In this document: piece after piece, positions 1 through 10,485 of the stretch
How the letters are laid out: every line of letters begins with the position of its first letter
How positions within the stretch are numbered: the first letter of the stretch is position 1
Assembly: GCF_002127325.2 (NCBI RefSeq)
Contig: NC_035443.2
Location: forward strand, 118,354,251 to 118,418,250
Length of the DNA: 64,000 nt
Reading direction: 5' to 3'
Origin: Helianthus annuus
Taxonomy: Eukaryota > Streptophyta > Magnoliopsida > Asterales > Asteraceae
The notes under the pieces: generated by a model
What the model saw: only the letters and a program-made list of their open reading frames with translations
Databases searched by the model: none
Told to the model about the DNA's origin: nothing
Program-made: the position numbers and the translations under genes

Positions 1-276
1 CCCCGTGTTCGCTGGACACGGGGCGTGTTCAGACTCTGTTTTCTCTACTTTGCCTTGGGAGGTGCCGTTGAGGGTCCGGGCAGTCTACTTTTGTTCCTTT
101 TCTTGTATTTATGGTAGAATTAGTTGTCTTTTTGCTTCTTTTGTGATTCTGAGCTCATTTCATCCTGAAAATACAAAAGGAAGACAAAAACACTCTTTTT
201 CCAACATTAGTACTTAAAAAGGGTTAGTTTTATGCCTTAATTGATGTGATTTATATGTTGCATTTTACACACATCA
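1..276 (-). repeat. 3' LTR of element A, partial
   Basis: It matches 6106-6381 base for base as far as I can compare by eye and ends in ACACATCA, the inverted form of the LTR start TGATGTGT. The remaining roughly 1.4 kb of this LTR should lie left of the window. Confidence 0.9.
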
Positions 277-290
277 AATACCCCCACACT
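277..290 (-). other. Polypurine tract of element A
   Basis: On the minus strand this reads AGTGTGGGGGTATT, directly before the 3' LTR start. The identical 14-mer precedes the 3' LTR of element B at 60765-60778. Its place fixes the orientation of A as minus. Confidence 0.85.
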
Positions 291-2051
291 TTTGCTTGTC
301 CTCAAGCAAAACTCTTTAAATGTGGCTTACACTCCCAAATGGAATAGGTAGAAGAGAAGTTTTTTTTTTTTTTTAGCTTGTCCTAGAGTGTCGGGAATCC
401 AAGGTCTTTGTAAGTTATATTTTATTTATTTACAATCCTATTCGTTATGATTTATTTTGAACGTTTCATAAGATAAATTACTTATTTGGGCATAGCATGC
501 CTTATTAAAATTCCATTTATATACAAGTTCACATACCTCACGGGGGATCACTCAACACTCGGTCGAAGGTGTATATTTTAGTGAATCACTCGAGAGCGGC
601 ATGGAACTTACGTCTTCCATAGGCTTGCCAAGCAATCAATCCTCCTCCTTTTTAACTTTTTACCTTTATAAATATCAAGAGGACTTTTGGGTGAAGGGTT
701 AGGCTTGGGTTAAAGGTGGGTGGTTGGGTTAGTGGTTAGTAAAAAGGGCGAAAATCGTAAAAAGCGTCGGTTTTCGTAAAATGCCTTGTTTTTAGCGACT
801 TTTTATTTTGAAGTATTTCTCCAAACAAGCTTTTATATAGCTTTTGTTTGTTTTTGACTTCAAATTTTTTTTTTTTTTAAGGCGAGTTTACGAAAAACCG
901 AGCTTGTTACTAAAATAAAGGGTGAAAAAAATAAAAAGGTTTTTGGTGGGTAAAAAGGGTTTTTGGGGTAATGAAATGAAAGGTTTAGGCTCAAAGGGGC
1001 TATCTAGGGGGATTTTGGGTAGGTGATAAAAAAAATGAAAAATAATGGTTTTGAAAGAAAAATGGTTAGTCCTAATGCCTCTATCATTTACTTACTTGGG
1101 TTTAAGTTGGTAAGGAACGGGAATGTATCGTCGTGGCAAGTTCTAGATTTGTAAGAACCAAGCGGCTATTCTCACAAGAAACGAAAAATGAGCATTTAGT
1201 CTAAATATGTATATTTTTATGCTCAATAAAGGCTCAAAACTCACTTTTGTGGGAATGGGTTTTTAATGTGATCAAGTATATATAATCGAATTTTTAACTA
1301 GACTTGTTATGCCGTTTCATAATTTTCTTATGTTGGTTCTTTGTTATCACGACGCTATCGGTTGTAAACTTGTAAAAATATAACCTTTTTAGAACTTGTT
1401 ATTCCCAACTTAAACTAAGACAAGTAAATAAATAAAAAATAAAAAAAAAGTTTTTGAAAAAATTTGGGGTGTTTAGCGGTTCCAATAGAGTTTTGTGTAA
1501 GGCTTGTGTTTAGGATTTGCAAAATTCAAGGTTTTAGCATCCCCCCCACACTTAAATTACACATTGTCCTCAATGTGTCCAAAAATAATGTTTTTGTTTG
1601 ATTGGAATGTGTAAAAACGGGTTTAAAAGCAAAGTTTTGTGTTACTGGCATCCTGGACACGGCCCCGTGTTGACCGGGCACGGCCCCGTGGTCAAGTGCC
1701 AGTAACAAAAATTAGAGAATTGAAACAGAAGCCTGGACATGGGGGCGTGTCCGCTGAACACGGCCCGTGTCCAGTTACCTGAACTGGGTGATTTTCTGCA
1801 GGGGGCTCAGCACGGGGCCGTGTTGGTTGGGCACGGCCCGTGTTGAGCCTTCTGTGATGGAGATTTTTGTCGGGTTGCTCTGTTCTTCGTGCATGGTTCC
1901 ATTTTTCTCGTTCCCTTTTTCATCCATTACCACCATGAGTGTGTTTTATTCTGCAAAAACTAAAAGATTAAACTAAACTAAGGATAGTTCCGCGGAATGC
2001 CTCCGTGGTGCGCCACGTTTATAAGGGTCCTTGGCTAGACCCGAGTCGAGG
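291..2051 (-). other. 3' non-coding region of element A
   Basis: This stretch lies between the gag-protease stop and the polypurine tract. It has no ORF worth calling. It is T-rich with several homopolymer runs and holds three palindrome pairs near the ORF end (1657-1849). The matching region of element B (58998-60764) is collinear with it in reverse, so the sequence is family-specific and conserved although it codes for nothing. Confidence 0.8.
1657..1849. repeat. Three paired GC palindromes after the ORF of element A
   Basis: Pairs lie at about 1657-1694, 1735-1775 and 1803-1849. Each arm is a variant of CACGGCCCCGTG, the two arms of a pair are about 8-12 bases apart, and the outer flanks often pair too (GCTCA at the left and TGAGC at the right of the third pair). 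Each pair can therefore fold as two hairpins inside a larger one. Confidence 0.85.
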
Positions 2052-4283
2052 TTATATATCTTCTGAGTGGGATGCCTGGCTTCCCATGTTACATCGTCGG
2101 AGAGCGGCATCCAAGCTTGAATCAATAACCTTCATGTAATTGACTGGGTCGTCGTCCTCTATTCTCTTCCCAACTCCGAACTTCACCTCATCATCCCCAT
2201 ACCTCAAAGTGAGTGTCCCGTCATTCATATCTACCACTGCTTGTGCTGTGGCAAGAAAGGGTCTTCCTAGTATAAGGGGGACCTCGGTGTCTTCCTCCAT
2301 ATCGAGTATGACAAAGTCAGCCGGATAAATGAATCTGCTTACCCTTACCAAGACATTCTCGATGACACCTTGTGGGAATTTGACGGATCGATCAGCGAGT
2401 TGTATGCTCATTTTTGTAGGGCTCGTGGTTCCCAAGCCAAGCCTCTTGAACATTGATGAGGGCATAAGGTTAATGCTAGCCCCTAGGTCGGCCAAGGCAT
2501 TGCGAACGGGCGATTCCCCTATTGAGCACGGAATTGTGAAACTTCCGGGATCGATTTTCTTTTGGGGAAGTTTGTTGAGTACGAGGGCAGAGCATTCTTC
2601 GCCTAAATTAACTAATTGCAAATTTTCAATTTTCTTCTTATGTGTAAGGAAGTCCCTCATAAATTTAGAGTATTTGGGCATTTGGGTTAGGACTTCGATA
2701 AAAGGAATATTGACATGCAATTGTTTTAACAGACTTTCGAATTTTGCGAATTGCTCATTTGTCTTTTGACGAATTAACCTACCGGGGTACGGAACTCGAG
2801 GAGCCTTGGTAGGCTCTGGTGATGGAGGAGAGTTCTTCTCCTGCAGAGGTGTTGGTACTGTTTCTTCTGTAGGTGGTGGTACTTCTGCAGGCCCTACGGT
2901 GCGGTTTCGTAGTGTGATGAGGTGAACTTGCGCCTTTGGGTTTGTTTCGGTATTGCTAGGTAATGCGCCTTGCGGTCTCTCGGAAAAGTTTTGAGCTATT
3001 TGATTTATTTGTTTTTCTATGTTTTGAATGCTAGCTTGTTGATTCCTAAAATTAGATTCTAATTGTAGAAATCTTTCCGAGTTTTTCTTATCAGTGTCAG
3101 AGACGAGGCGAGATATAGTATCTTCGAGCCTTTCTCGTCCACCTTGTTGTTGAGTGAAATTTTGTGACTCATTTCTTGATTGCTGAAAGTTTGTTCGTCG
3201 GGTTTGTTGGTTACTACTATTGCCGGGTTCCCTCCAACCAAGGTTTGGGTGGTTTCGCCATCCTTGGTTGTAAGTTCCCGTTGGGGGACCCGACGGCCTA
3301 GGTCTGTTATCAATGTAGTTTACCATTTCTTGTTGATCGTCCATTTCTTTCATGCAACTCCAATTTTCATGTGACCCACCACACCCTTCACAAGCCATAA
3401 CCGAGACTGTTTTTGTCAGTTGTAATTTTTTTATTTTTGAAGAAAGGGCCTCGATTTGGGCTTGTAAAGAAGTGCTTTCGTCGACCTTATGGGCGCCCGG
3501 GGCGATAGACTTATTTCCCCGGGGGGTGTGCCATTGAAAATTGGTTTGAGCAATTTCCTCAATCTGATTATATATTTCTTGTGGGCGTCGGTTACCTAAA
3601 AGTCCCCCGGAGCTAGAATCAAGTGTCTGCCTAGTGTGTGGCAACAATCCATTGTAGAAAGTGGACACTTGTTGCCATATTGCGAGGCCGTGATGGGGAC
3701 ACTTGTGTAATAGCTCCTTGAACCTTTCCCAAGTTTCATATAAGGATTCCCCGTCCTCTTGTGAGTATGTATTAATTTCAGCCATTAATTTAGCAGTTTT
3801 AGCAGGAAGGAAATACTTATATAGAAATTTTTGGGCTAGTTCATCCCAGGTGTTTACCGATCCAGCTGGGAGGGCGTTGAGCCAAGCTTTCGCTCGGTCT
3901 TTTAGTGAGAACGGAAACATACGGAGGCGGATGGCGTCGTTTGATGCTCCATTGATCCGAAAGGTATCACATATTTCTAAGAAATTAGTTATATGTAGAT
4001 GGGGATCCTCGTCCGCAAGCCCGTGGAAGGTTGCAGAGTTTTGGAGCATTTGTATCAGATGCGGTCGAAGTTCGAAGATATTGGCTTCGACATTCGGAGC
4101 ATTGATAGCGGCGCCTAGATTACCTACGGTGGGCCGTAGATAATCCATAAGGGTACGTTGGTCCGCCATTGGAGGTGGATCACCCGAAACCTTCTCTTGG
4201 TTTTTGGCTTTTAACCTTTTTCTGAGAAAGCGTTCGGGTTCTTCTAGCGGTTCTTTTATGTCTTTATTGGAACTGGAGTTCAT
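2052..4283 (-). CDS. Gag-protease polyprotein of element A (Ty3/gypsy, Athila/Tat type)
   Basis: The 743-codon ORF is uninterrupted. Residues about 70-230 form a retrotransposon Gag capsid domain (motif FPFSLKDRAKAWLNALP, then the WDELAQKFLYKYF segment). A zinc knuckle of unusual spacing, C298-x2-C301-x3-H305-x4-C310, follows. Residues about 330-470 are Gln/Asn/Pro-rich and probably disordered. The C-terminal third is a retropepsin-like aspartic protease with DLGA at 599-602 and ILGRPFLA near 672-679. Gag would form the particle and bind genomic RNA; the protease would mature it. The start ATG lies in AGTGTATGA, a context shared with element B at 56735. The ORF stops right after the protease with no reverse transcriptase behind it. 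The function is family knowledge; the intact frame is seen directly. Confidence 0.92.
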   Translation of the reverse strand: MNSSSNKDIKEPLEEPERFLRKRLKAKNQEKVSGDPPPMADQRTLMDYLRPTVGNLGAAINAPNVEANIFELRPHLIQMLQNSATFHGLADEDPHLHITNFLEICDTFRINGASNDAIRLRMFPFSLKDRAKAWLNALPAGSVNTWDELAQKFLYKYFLPAKTAKLMAEINTYSQEDGESLYETWERFKELLHKCPHHGLAIWQQVSTFYNGLLPHTRQTLDSSSGGLLGNRRPQEIYNQIEEIAQTNFQWHTPRGNKSIAPGAHKVDESTSLQAQIEALSSKIKKLQLTKTVSVMACEGCGGSHENWSCMKEMDDQQEMVNYIDNRPRPSGPPTGTYNQGWRNHPNLGWREPGNSSNQQTRRTNFQQSRNESQNFTQQQGGRERLEDTISRLVSDTDKKNSERFLQLESNFRNQQASIQNIEKQINQIAQNFSERPQGALPSNTETNPKAQVHLITLRNRTVGPAEVPPPTEETVPTPLQEKNSPPSPEPTKAPRVPYPGRLIRQKTNEQFAKFESLLKQLHVNIPFIEVLTQMPKYSKFMRDFLTHKKKIENLQLVNLGEECSALVLNKLPQKKIDPGSFTIPCSIGESPVRNALADLGASINLMPSSMFKRLGLGTTSPTKMSIQLADRSVKFPQGVIENVLVRVSRFIYPADFVILDMEEDTEVPLILGRPFLATAQAVVDMNDGTLTLRYGDDEVKFGVGKRIEDDDPVNYMKVIDSSLDAALRRCNMGSQASHSEDI

Positions 4284-4345
4284 ACACTACGTGAGGTTGG
4301 TGTCGGGTTCCAAGTCCTGCAATAAAAACAGAAAAGAATGTTGGT

Positions 4346-4563
4346 CAGAAGGTTCACCACGGCCCCGTGTTGAGTGAACACGGCCCCGTGGTCGGAGTTG
4401 CAGTGATTGTTTTCCAGATCCCAGTTACTGGAAGCTGGACACGGCCCCGTGTTGCACCAGCACGGCCCCATGGTCAGCCTTCTGTAACTTGAAAAACAAA
4501 AAACTGCCAGTAACGATGCTGAGCACGGCCCGTGTCCGACCAGGCACGGCCCCGTGCTGAGCT
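4346..4563. repeat. Three paired GC palindromes in the leader of element A
   Basis: Pairs lie at about 4346-4395, 4435-4475 and 4519-4563, between the primer site and the gag start. Arms are CACGGCCCCGTG variants. In the first pair the outer arms ACCACGG and CCGTGGT are themselves inverted. Element B has three pairs in the same place (56450-56655). Confidence 0.85.
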
Positions 4564-4662
4564 CTGCAGAAGCTGAAGAACTAAGAAAAAATCCTAAAAA
4601 ATTAAAGAAAAATAGAAATATGATTAGGCCGTTGATTCCTAACTTTCTTAAAATCCTTGTGT

Positions 4663-4679
4663 CCCCGGCAACGGCGCCA
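4663..4679 (-). other. Primer binding site of element A (tRNA-Asp)
   Basis: The minus strand reads TGGCGCCGTTGCCGGGG, the exact complement of the 3' end of plant tRNA-Asp(GTC) including CCA. It sits six bases inside the 5' LTR boundary. The Asp primer is typical of Athila-like plant gypsy elements. Confidence 0.9.
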
Positions 4680-5887
4680 AAAACTTGATGTGCGTTAGGT
4701 GTAATATATTTTTGATGAGTATTTAAGCCCCTTTTTTACACTTTTAGCCAAGTTTTAAATTTATAAAACACGATATTCACTAACACTAAACACACATATG
4801 GGCAAGTGCACCCATCGTGGACGTAGTATAGTGTTGGTAAGATACCGAGGTCGTCCAAGGACACAAGAGCTTTTAATACCGGTTTATCCTCAACGTCTAA
4901 TCAAATCAGAAAGTGAGAAAAAATGTTTTAAACTAAGAAAAATAAAAACTAACTAAATGCTGAAAAATAAAAATAAAATAAAAACAGATAGACAAGATGA
5001 ATCATTTGGATCCGACATGTGTATTAGTATAACCTTTGATTATTTTCGCACTTTTGCACTTGTTTAAGAGATTATCTTAGTTATTGTAGTAGGCCCCTCT
5101 TTTGAAGGCGACGTTACCCTCAACCCAGTAGTTTGAGTCAGCAAGGATACAATCCTAAAGGGTCGGATTATTGAAAGATAATGAATTAAGTTATTAATGC
5201 AAATTGTGGTAGGCCCCGCTTTTGGCGGTGACGTTACCCTCGGCTAAGTAGTCTGAGTCAGCAGGGATACAGTCCTAAATAGCCGGGTTATAGTATTAAT
5301 AGTAGTTAACTTATGAGGGGGTCAAAGAGTTTGGATCCCCGCCATCCAATACCTATGGGCATTGAAGGAGATCCTACTAAAATTGACCCAGGTCCCAAGC
5401 AGGACCTCTAAACGCTGAACAAGGGCAAGACCCTTACCAAACCGTTCCCTTAACCCCCGACCAGGTAGCCAACATACCTCCATATAGACCGTGGAGATAT
5501 GAATGGTGAAAATCTTTTATTTTATATAGACAGTAAAATAATGCCAAGACACCACGGACAAACGATAAGGAAAGATCACCTTCAACATAAGTAACTAGTT
5601 ATTAAAGTCATTAATACAAAACCAAATAAAAAGTGCAAAAGATTAAAAATAAAAAGTATTATACTAAACACTTGTCTTCACCAAGTGATGTAAGAGACTT
5701 AGGCAAACATGGCCTTGATTGTCAAGAACTCTTACTATCAATCTTGGATCCCGAGACGACTCACACACTCTACGATGGACAATGGATGATGGTGGTGGAT
5801 GATGGTGTTATGGTGGTGGTGGGTGGTGGATGAAGTGTGAGAGAGGTGGTGTGCCAAGGGATGAGAGAGAATGGAACCAAGCTCCTC

Positions 5888-5895
5888 TATTTATA
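5888..5895 (-). promoter_or_regulatory. TATA box of the element A LTR
   Basis: The minus strand reads TATAAATAGAGG, a strong plant TATA context. It lies a few tens of bases downstream (element sense) of the nearest palindrome pair. Element B has the same box at 55136-55143 and 61318-61325 with the same relation to its palindromes, so the palindromes are promoter-proximal. Confidence 0.75.
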
Positions 5896-5909
5896 GGCTG
5901 AACAGAAGG

Positions 5910-6136
5910 CTGGACACGGCCCCGTGTCCGCTGGACACGGCCCCGTGCCCGTCTGACATTCTCTCTCTTCATTAATTGTAATTCGCAATTACAATTAATG
6001 CGCCTGCTGTACTTTCACCACGCCCCCGTGCCCGCTGGACACGGCCCCGTGGTGGGCAATGGAAGCTTCTACTGGTTTGTCTTTTCTGCTGCTTCCTGGG
6101 CACGCCCCCGTGTTCGCTGGACACGGGGCGTGTTCA
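5910..6136. repeat. Three paired GC palindromes in the element A LTR
   Basis: Pairs lie at about 5910-5950, 6016-6053 and 6098-6136, upstream of the TATA box in element sense. The third pair is also seen at the left edge of the window in the 3' LTR copy. Confidence 0.85.
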
Positions 6137-6381
6137 GACTCTGTTTTCTCTACTTTGCCTTGGGAGGTGCCGTTGAGGGTCCGGGCAGTCTACTTTTGTT
6201 CCTTTTCTTGTATTTATGGTAGAATTAGTTGTCTTTTTGCTTCTTTTGTGATTCTGAGCTCATTTCATCCTGAAAATACAAAAGGAAGACAAAAACACTC
6301 TTTTTCCAACATTAGTACTTAAAAAGGGTTAGTTTTATGCCTTAATTGATGTGATTTATATGTTGCATTTTACACACATCA

Positions 6382-9373
6382 TCAACACAAACAAAAAGGA
6401 ACAACCAAGAAAACAATAAAGGACAAAATAAAGATTTATGATTAGTCCTAAGTCCTTTGCCTAGACTCGGAGGTCAAGGAATGTGCAGCTGTGTCATTGA
6501 GATTAAACACAAAAGGCTAGTGTTTAATTTACTCAATGTTGGCTCTGATACCAACCTGTCACACCCCGATATTTCCACGTATTACCGGTGGGCCCGGTGG
6601 GGCGTATCGTGATGTAGTTGATATCATCATAGTCAATTTATCACAGTTCAATGCACAACGGAAGTCTAGAGTAAAAATATTACAAACTGAATGAAGGTAG
6701 CATAAGTATTACAAAATGGGTTGTAAAAAAAGATCCACAGGCAGATCTAAAACAAAGGAAACATTGTTCAACAGACTTTTAAAGTGATAAAGCTTGCATG
6801 ACTCTTTATTTAATTCACTTGGGAGTAGCCAGCCTATTTCGCCTAGTACCTGCACTTAACCTTTTGGAAAATACGTCAGTTTACACTGGTAAAAACAATT
6901 AACTGACACTTTTGAAAATGTTTTAAGAAAATTGATTTAAATGCACAAGGCACAAATAATCTTTTATAACTTGGGATAATTATTTAAAAATAAACTTGTA
7001 AAAGAATTACATGTTTGTTATACGTTCAGTAGCCGGGCCTGAATACCGGGTTAAAGATTTATAGACACCCCACTTAATATAACCCACGACGAGTAATTAT
7101 CGAACATGTGGGTTCATTAATTTTACATACGCACCGGCACGTGTATGGCTACACCCCGTGCTTTAGTCGTGGTCATTTTAGTGAATGAGCCGAGGATATC
7201 CCGGACATGGTCATTAACCCCCCAAAGGCTTTAAACAAACAAAACAGATTAAACGGGTTATCTCAATGATTTAACTTTCATATGATTAAAAATTCAATAC
7301 CCGACCAAGCGGTATTTTATATACCGTACCCCAAGCCCGTATAAGGGAAAATAAGTTAAAAGTATTTACCTGAGCAAAATATTCAAATTTATCTCAGCCG
7401 TATACAATCAGCAAGTGCAAATATCTTTTACTGAGCTCCTAAATCTGGAACGAAGGTTTTAATAACCTATTAGATTCCTAACGGGTCTTACGTAAGATTA
7501 AACTTAGACCCGTTAGTTTTAAAGGAAGATATACGGTTCCAAAACGCAAGATTAAACGAAGACCGGATTAGAATGTGATTTAGACCCGACAAGTACGAAG
7601 ACTTGTATAATATGGGTAAACTAAACACATTCTGGATTTTGAAGCAAAAATGATAAAGTTTGACCCGTTTCGGTCAATTTATGCAAACTAGTCACATAAA
7701 CCGTACCGAACGCGAAAAATGCATAACGGTAACCAAATGAGTCATGTACAAGTTCCCTAAGTTAATATGCCTTAAATATGTTGTGATATCAGTAGGATAC
7801 CTTCCATTATGCCCAAAACGAATTTAAACTCAAATTAAGCCCCGTAGGGGTATTTTGGTCATTTTAAAGGTTATAAAAAGAGATTGAATATAATTCTAAG
7901 GTTCTGATCTAAAATGATCAGTAAAAATATTTATTTTTGCAAGTCATATCAGTAGGGTATTGCATATATCTAAAATTTATCATTCATAACCAAACTATGC
8001 GCCATAGGGGCATTTTGGTCATTTCACATAAGCTTGAAGGTTAAATTTGGAAATCTGAGTTCAAAACTTTTGCTTACTATTAAAGTATAAAAATTTACTT
8101 AAACCATCAGTAGATATTAAGTCTTATATGTCAAAAATAGTTTTAATCCATACTATGCGTTTAAAACGTGTAAAAAGTCGATTTTAGGCGATTTTCAGGT
8201 TATATAAGGAAAGCTGAGATTTTTATCAGTCCAGAAGGCTTAAAATATTTTATTTAACATATAAAATCAGTAGCAAAAGGTTTGGTATCAAAATGTTATG
8301 TAAAACTCATTTTATTAGCAAAAAGGGTATAACCGACAATTATCGAATCAAAGCAAGAACCCTAAGTTATGATCAGTTTAAAAATAAATAAAAATCTTCA
8401 AATATCCCAAAATATTATATTACATCTGTGGGTAAAAGTTTTAGTGTCAAAATTTGGGTTTAGATAGGCTTTATGCCAAATATGCCGTTTAAGTAATAAA
8501 AAGCTTTCAAATTACGATATTGAGCATAACTCCTAATTTTGACCTCAAACCGACGTCAAATTTTTAGGACATGTTTATAAATCAGTAATAAAGGTTTTTG
8601 TCTTCTCACATTTTCAAAAATCTCGTTTTAATGTCAAAAGGGCATAATGGTCAACATTTAAGCAATTAACGGAAACATGCAAATGAATCGGATTAATTGG
8701 GAACCAAGTTGTATAGCCTTAGAGGGTTATACTAACCTACAACATGGTCCTAAAGGAACCCTAAGGCATATCTAAACTAAGCAAAATCGGGTCAGAACTG
8801 AAAGTCAAAGCAAAAGTCTACTTCTGCGACTTTCGGTTCCGAACCGAGCCTAAACTCAGAATTGTCGGGTTGAACATGCTTAGACATGTTCATACATTAT
8901 TTAACAAGTTATTTTAGTGTTAAAATGTGTTCCATAACTTCTACATTATCAGATATGGATTTATTTGAAAAATAGCTTTCTGTTGACTTTTTATATTTAG
9001 GTTTGACCCGACAATTAACCAAGTTAGAGTGGAAATCAGAGGGTGCCCTTTTAAGAGTTTATTACCCACATAATTACCAACTCATAGCCACTTTCAATTT
9101 GAAAAATGACTGGACCATTAGTGAATAATCACTAAGTCAAAGCTTAATTACGACGACTTTGACTTTTGGTCATTAGACTAATAAAACTTGAATTAGGAAG
9201 GCTAAGAATGCTTATAAAGGCTCTTAGCACGAATTAGGAACTTGAGAAAACTTGCTTGAAGTCCACAGAGCTCCAGAGAGTGTGTTGAGAATGATTTTTG
9301 TGAATGAGCAATGAACTAGTAAACCAACAAGTTCTTATATTGCCAAATAAACTTCACAAGATTATTACACACA
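6382..9373 (-). mobile_element. Element G: LTR and primer site of a chromovirus-like gypsy element, interrupted by A
   Basis: On the minus strand an LTR ends at TGTGACA (plus-strand start TGTCACACCCC at 6557), followed by an initiator-Met primer site (6540-6553) and about 160 bp of internal leader (6382-6539) that stops where element A begins. The rest of G should lie left of the window. The LTR body is AT-rich, over 2.5 kb, with phrases such as 'attttggtcatttta' recurring and no ORF. The outer end is uncertain; I place it near ATTATTACACACA at about 9373. Confidence 0.6.
6540..6553 (-). other. Primer binding site of element G (initiator tRNA-Met)
   Basis: The minus strand reads TGGTATCAGAGCCA, complementary to the 3' end of plant initiator tRNA-Met. 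It is three bases inside the LTR boundary, as in element C. Confidence 0.8.
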
Positions 9374-10485
9374 AGCCTACAAGTGATTCCTGATCATCCC
9401 AGGTGTCCCCTATGCATGTAAAACCATTGGTTCAGCCCCTGGGATCGAAAACCACCATACAAAGGCGGTGTAACCTGCTGTACCTGCGTAATATAAAACT
9501 AATAACTTTCTGATCTGAAACACATACGTAATATAACTTTCTGATCTAAAACACATACGTAATATAAAACTAATAAAATGTAATCTTATCACTTTATCAG
9601 CTTATCACTTTATCAATTAACAACTAATATAAAACTAATAAAACTCATCCCCAACATACACTCTCAACTAATATAAAACTAATAAAACTCATCCCCAACA
9701 TAGTAAAACTAATATAAACTTATAAAGTATAAACAAAATACCTTGTGACTCCTTAGTAGCATTCTGGTTCTGGTTGTTGTCTTCCTCCTCCCCAAGATCA
9801 ATAAAATCATCATGCAATGCCTCTGATTGATGTCCAATATCATCTCTAATACTTCGTTTTTTTCGGAACACCATGATTGAATATAAAAGTAGAGAAAAGA
9901 AATTGGATTCTCGAATGGATTTGAGGAGAGTATTGATTGAGGGTAGCCTATATATAGGATTGAGGGTAGCCAATATTTAGGCGTAATTGGTTGCATGTGA
10001 ATTCAGAATCAAGATTGGGGGGATTTTTTAAAAATAGAAACTTTCCAAATTCTGTCTGACTTTCCATCTTCTTTTTGGTTCGACGTTCCATGTTATTTGT
10101 ATACACGTTCTGAATTCACGCAAATCACGATCCCAATAGCAAACAATACGATTGAATCTATGAGTTGGGAACGCAAATTATAACTTTGAAATCGTGATCC
10201 GGGATCGCGAACGTATCGGATTTGGGATCGATCGAACTGGATCGGAGATCGTGGGTGATCTGGCGAATTATGTGACTATGGGTCAAACATTTATAGAAGC
10301 AAACAACATAAAGGCACCCATTTGTCCAACATAACTCTCTAGATCAACCTGCTAATTATATGGCTCATCATCCAAGCCTGGCATTCCAGTAAAAAGCACG
10401 ATGCACACGAAAGCAACAAGGTCTAAAACCGATGCCCAAAGTGTAAAAAGCGGCGGCTTTTTCCTACGCGCAAGGTGATTAAGGT
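9374..10485. other. Spacer with short tandem repeats
   Basis: AT-rich sequence with a 37-bp direct repeat (9622-9658 and 9666-9702) and a shorter doublet around 9500-9565 built on CACATACGTAATATA. Around 10110-10260 there are several GATCG-containing words. Apart from the candidate exon at 9742-9874 I see no gene. Confidence 0.6.
9742..9874 (-). pseudogene. Possible isolated first exon, unknown protein
   Basis: An ATG at 9874 (minus) opens 44 codons of hydrophilic, acidic sequence (starts MVFRKKRSIRDD, then an E/D/N/Q-rich tail) ending at a good splice donor (CAAG|GTATTT). A TATA-like TATATATAGG lies about 75 bases upstream. No following exon is recognisable to the left, where the short tandem repeats begin. 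It could be the first exon of a lost gene or transposase, or chance. Confidence 0.25.

Larger units (their letters stand above)
1..6381 (-). mobile_element. Element A: young non-autonomous Ty3/gypsy element (gag-protease only), left end beyond window
   Basis: Read on the minus strand the order is 5' LTR (4686-6381), tRNA-Asp primer site, palindrome-rich leader, one long gag-protease ORF, about 1.76 kb of non-coding DNA, polypurine tract, and 3' LTR of which only 276 bp lie inside the window. No reverse transcriptase, RNase H or integrase is present between the protease stop and the polypurine tract, so the element depends on a partner in trans. The 276 bp of 3' LTR look identical to 6106-6381 and the ORF is open, so insertion is recent. 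The sister copy B at 54577-62513 has the same plan, so the missing pol is a property of the family and not a private deletion. The protease and primer site point to the Athila/Tat side of plant gypsy elements. It interrupts element G; the distal target duplication is outside the window. Confidence 0.9.
4686..6381 (-). repeat. 5' LTR of element A (1696 bp)
   Basis: Boundaries are TGATGTGCG at 4686 and ACACATCA at 6381 on the plus strand, ending in inverted TG/CA. It contains two direct repeats of about 85 bp (near 5088-5170 and 5209-5290, sharing GACGTTACCCTC and GAGTCAGCA), a TATA box and three palindrome pairs. The right flank after 6381 belongs to element G. Confidence 0.88.

Noticed and set aside
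2140..4143. Plus-strand ORFs over the element A gag-protease
   Set aside because: They are mirror frames of the real minus-strand ORF, with no domain of their own.
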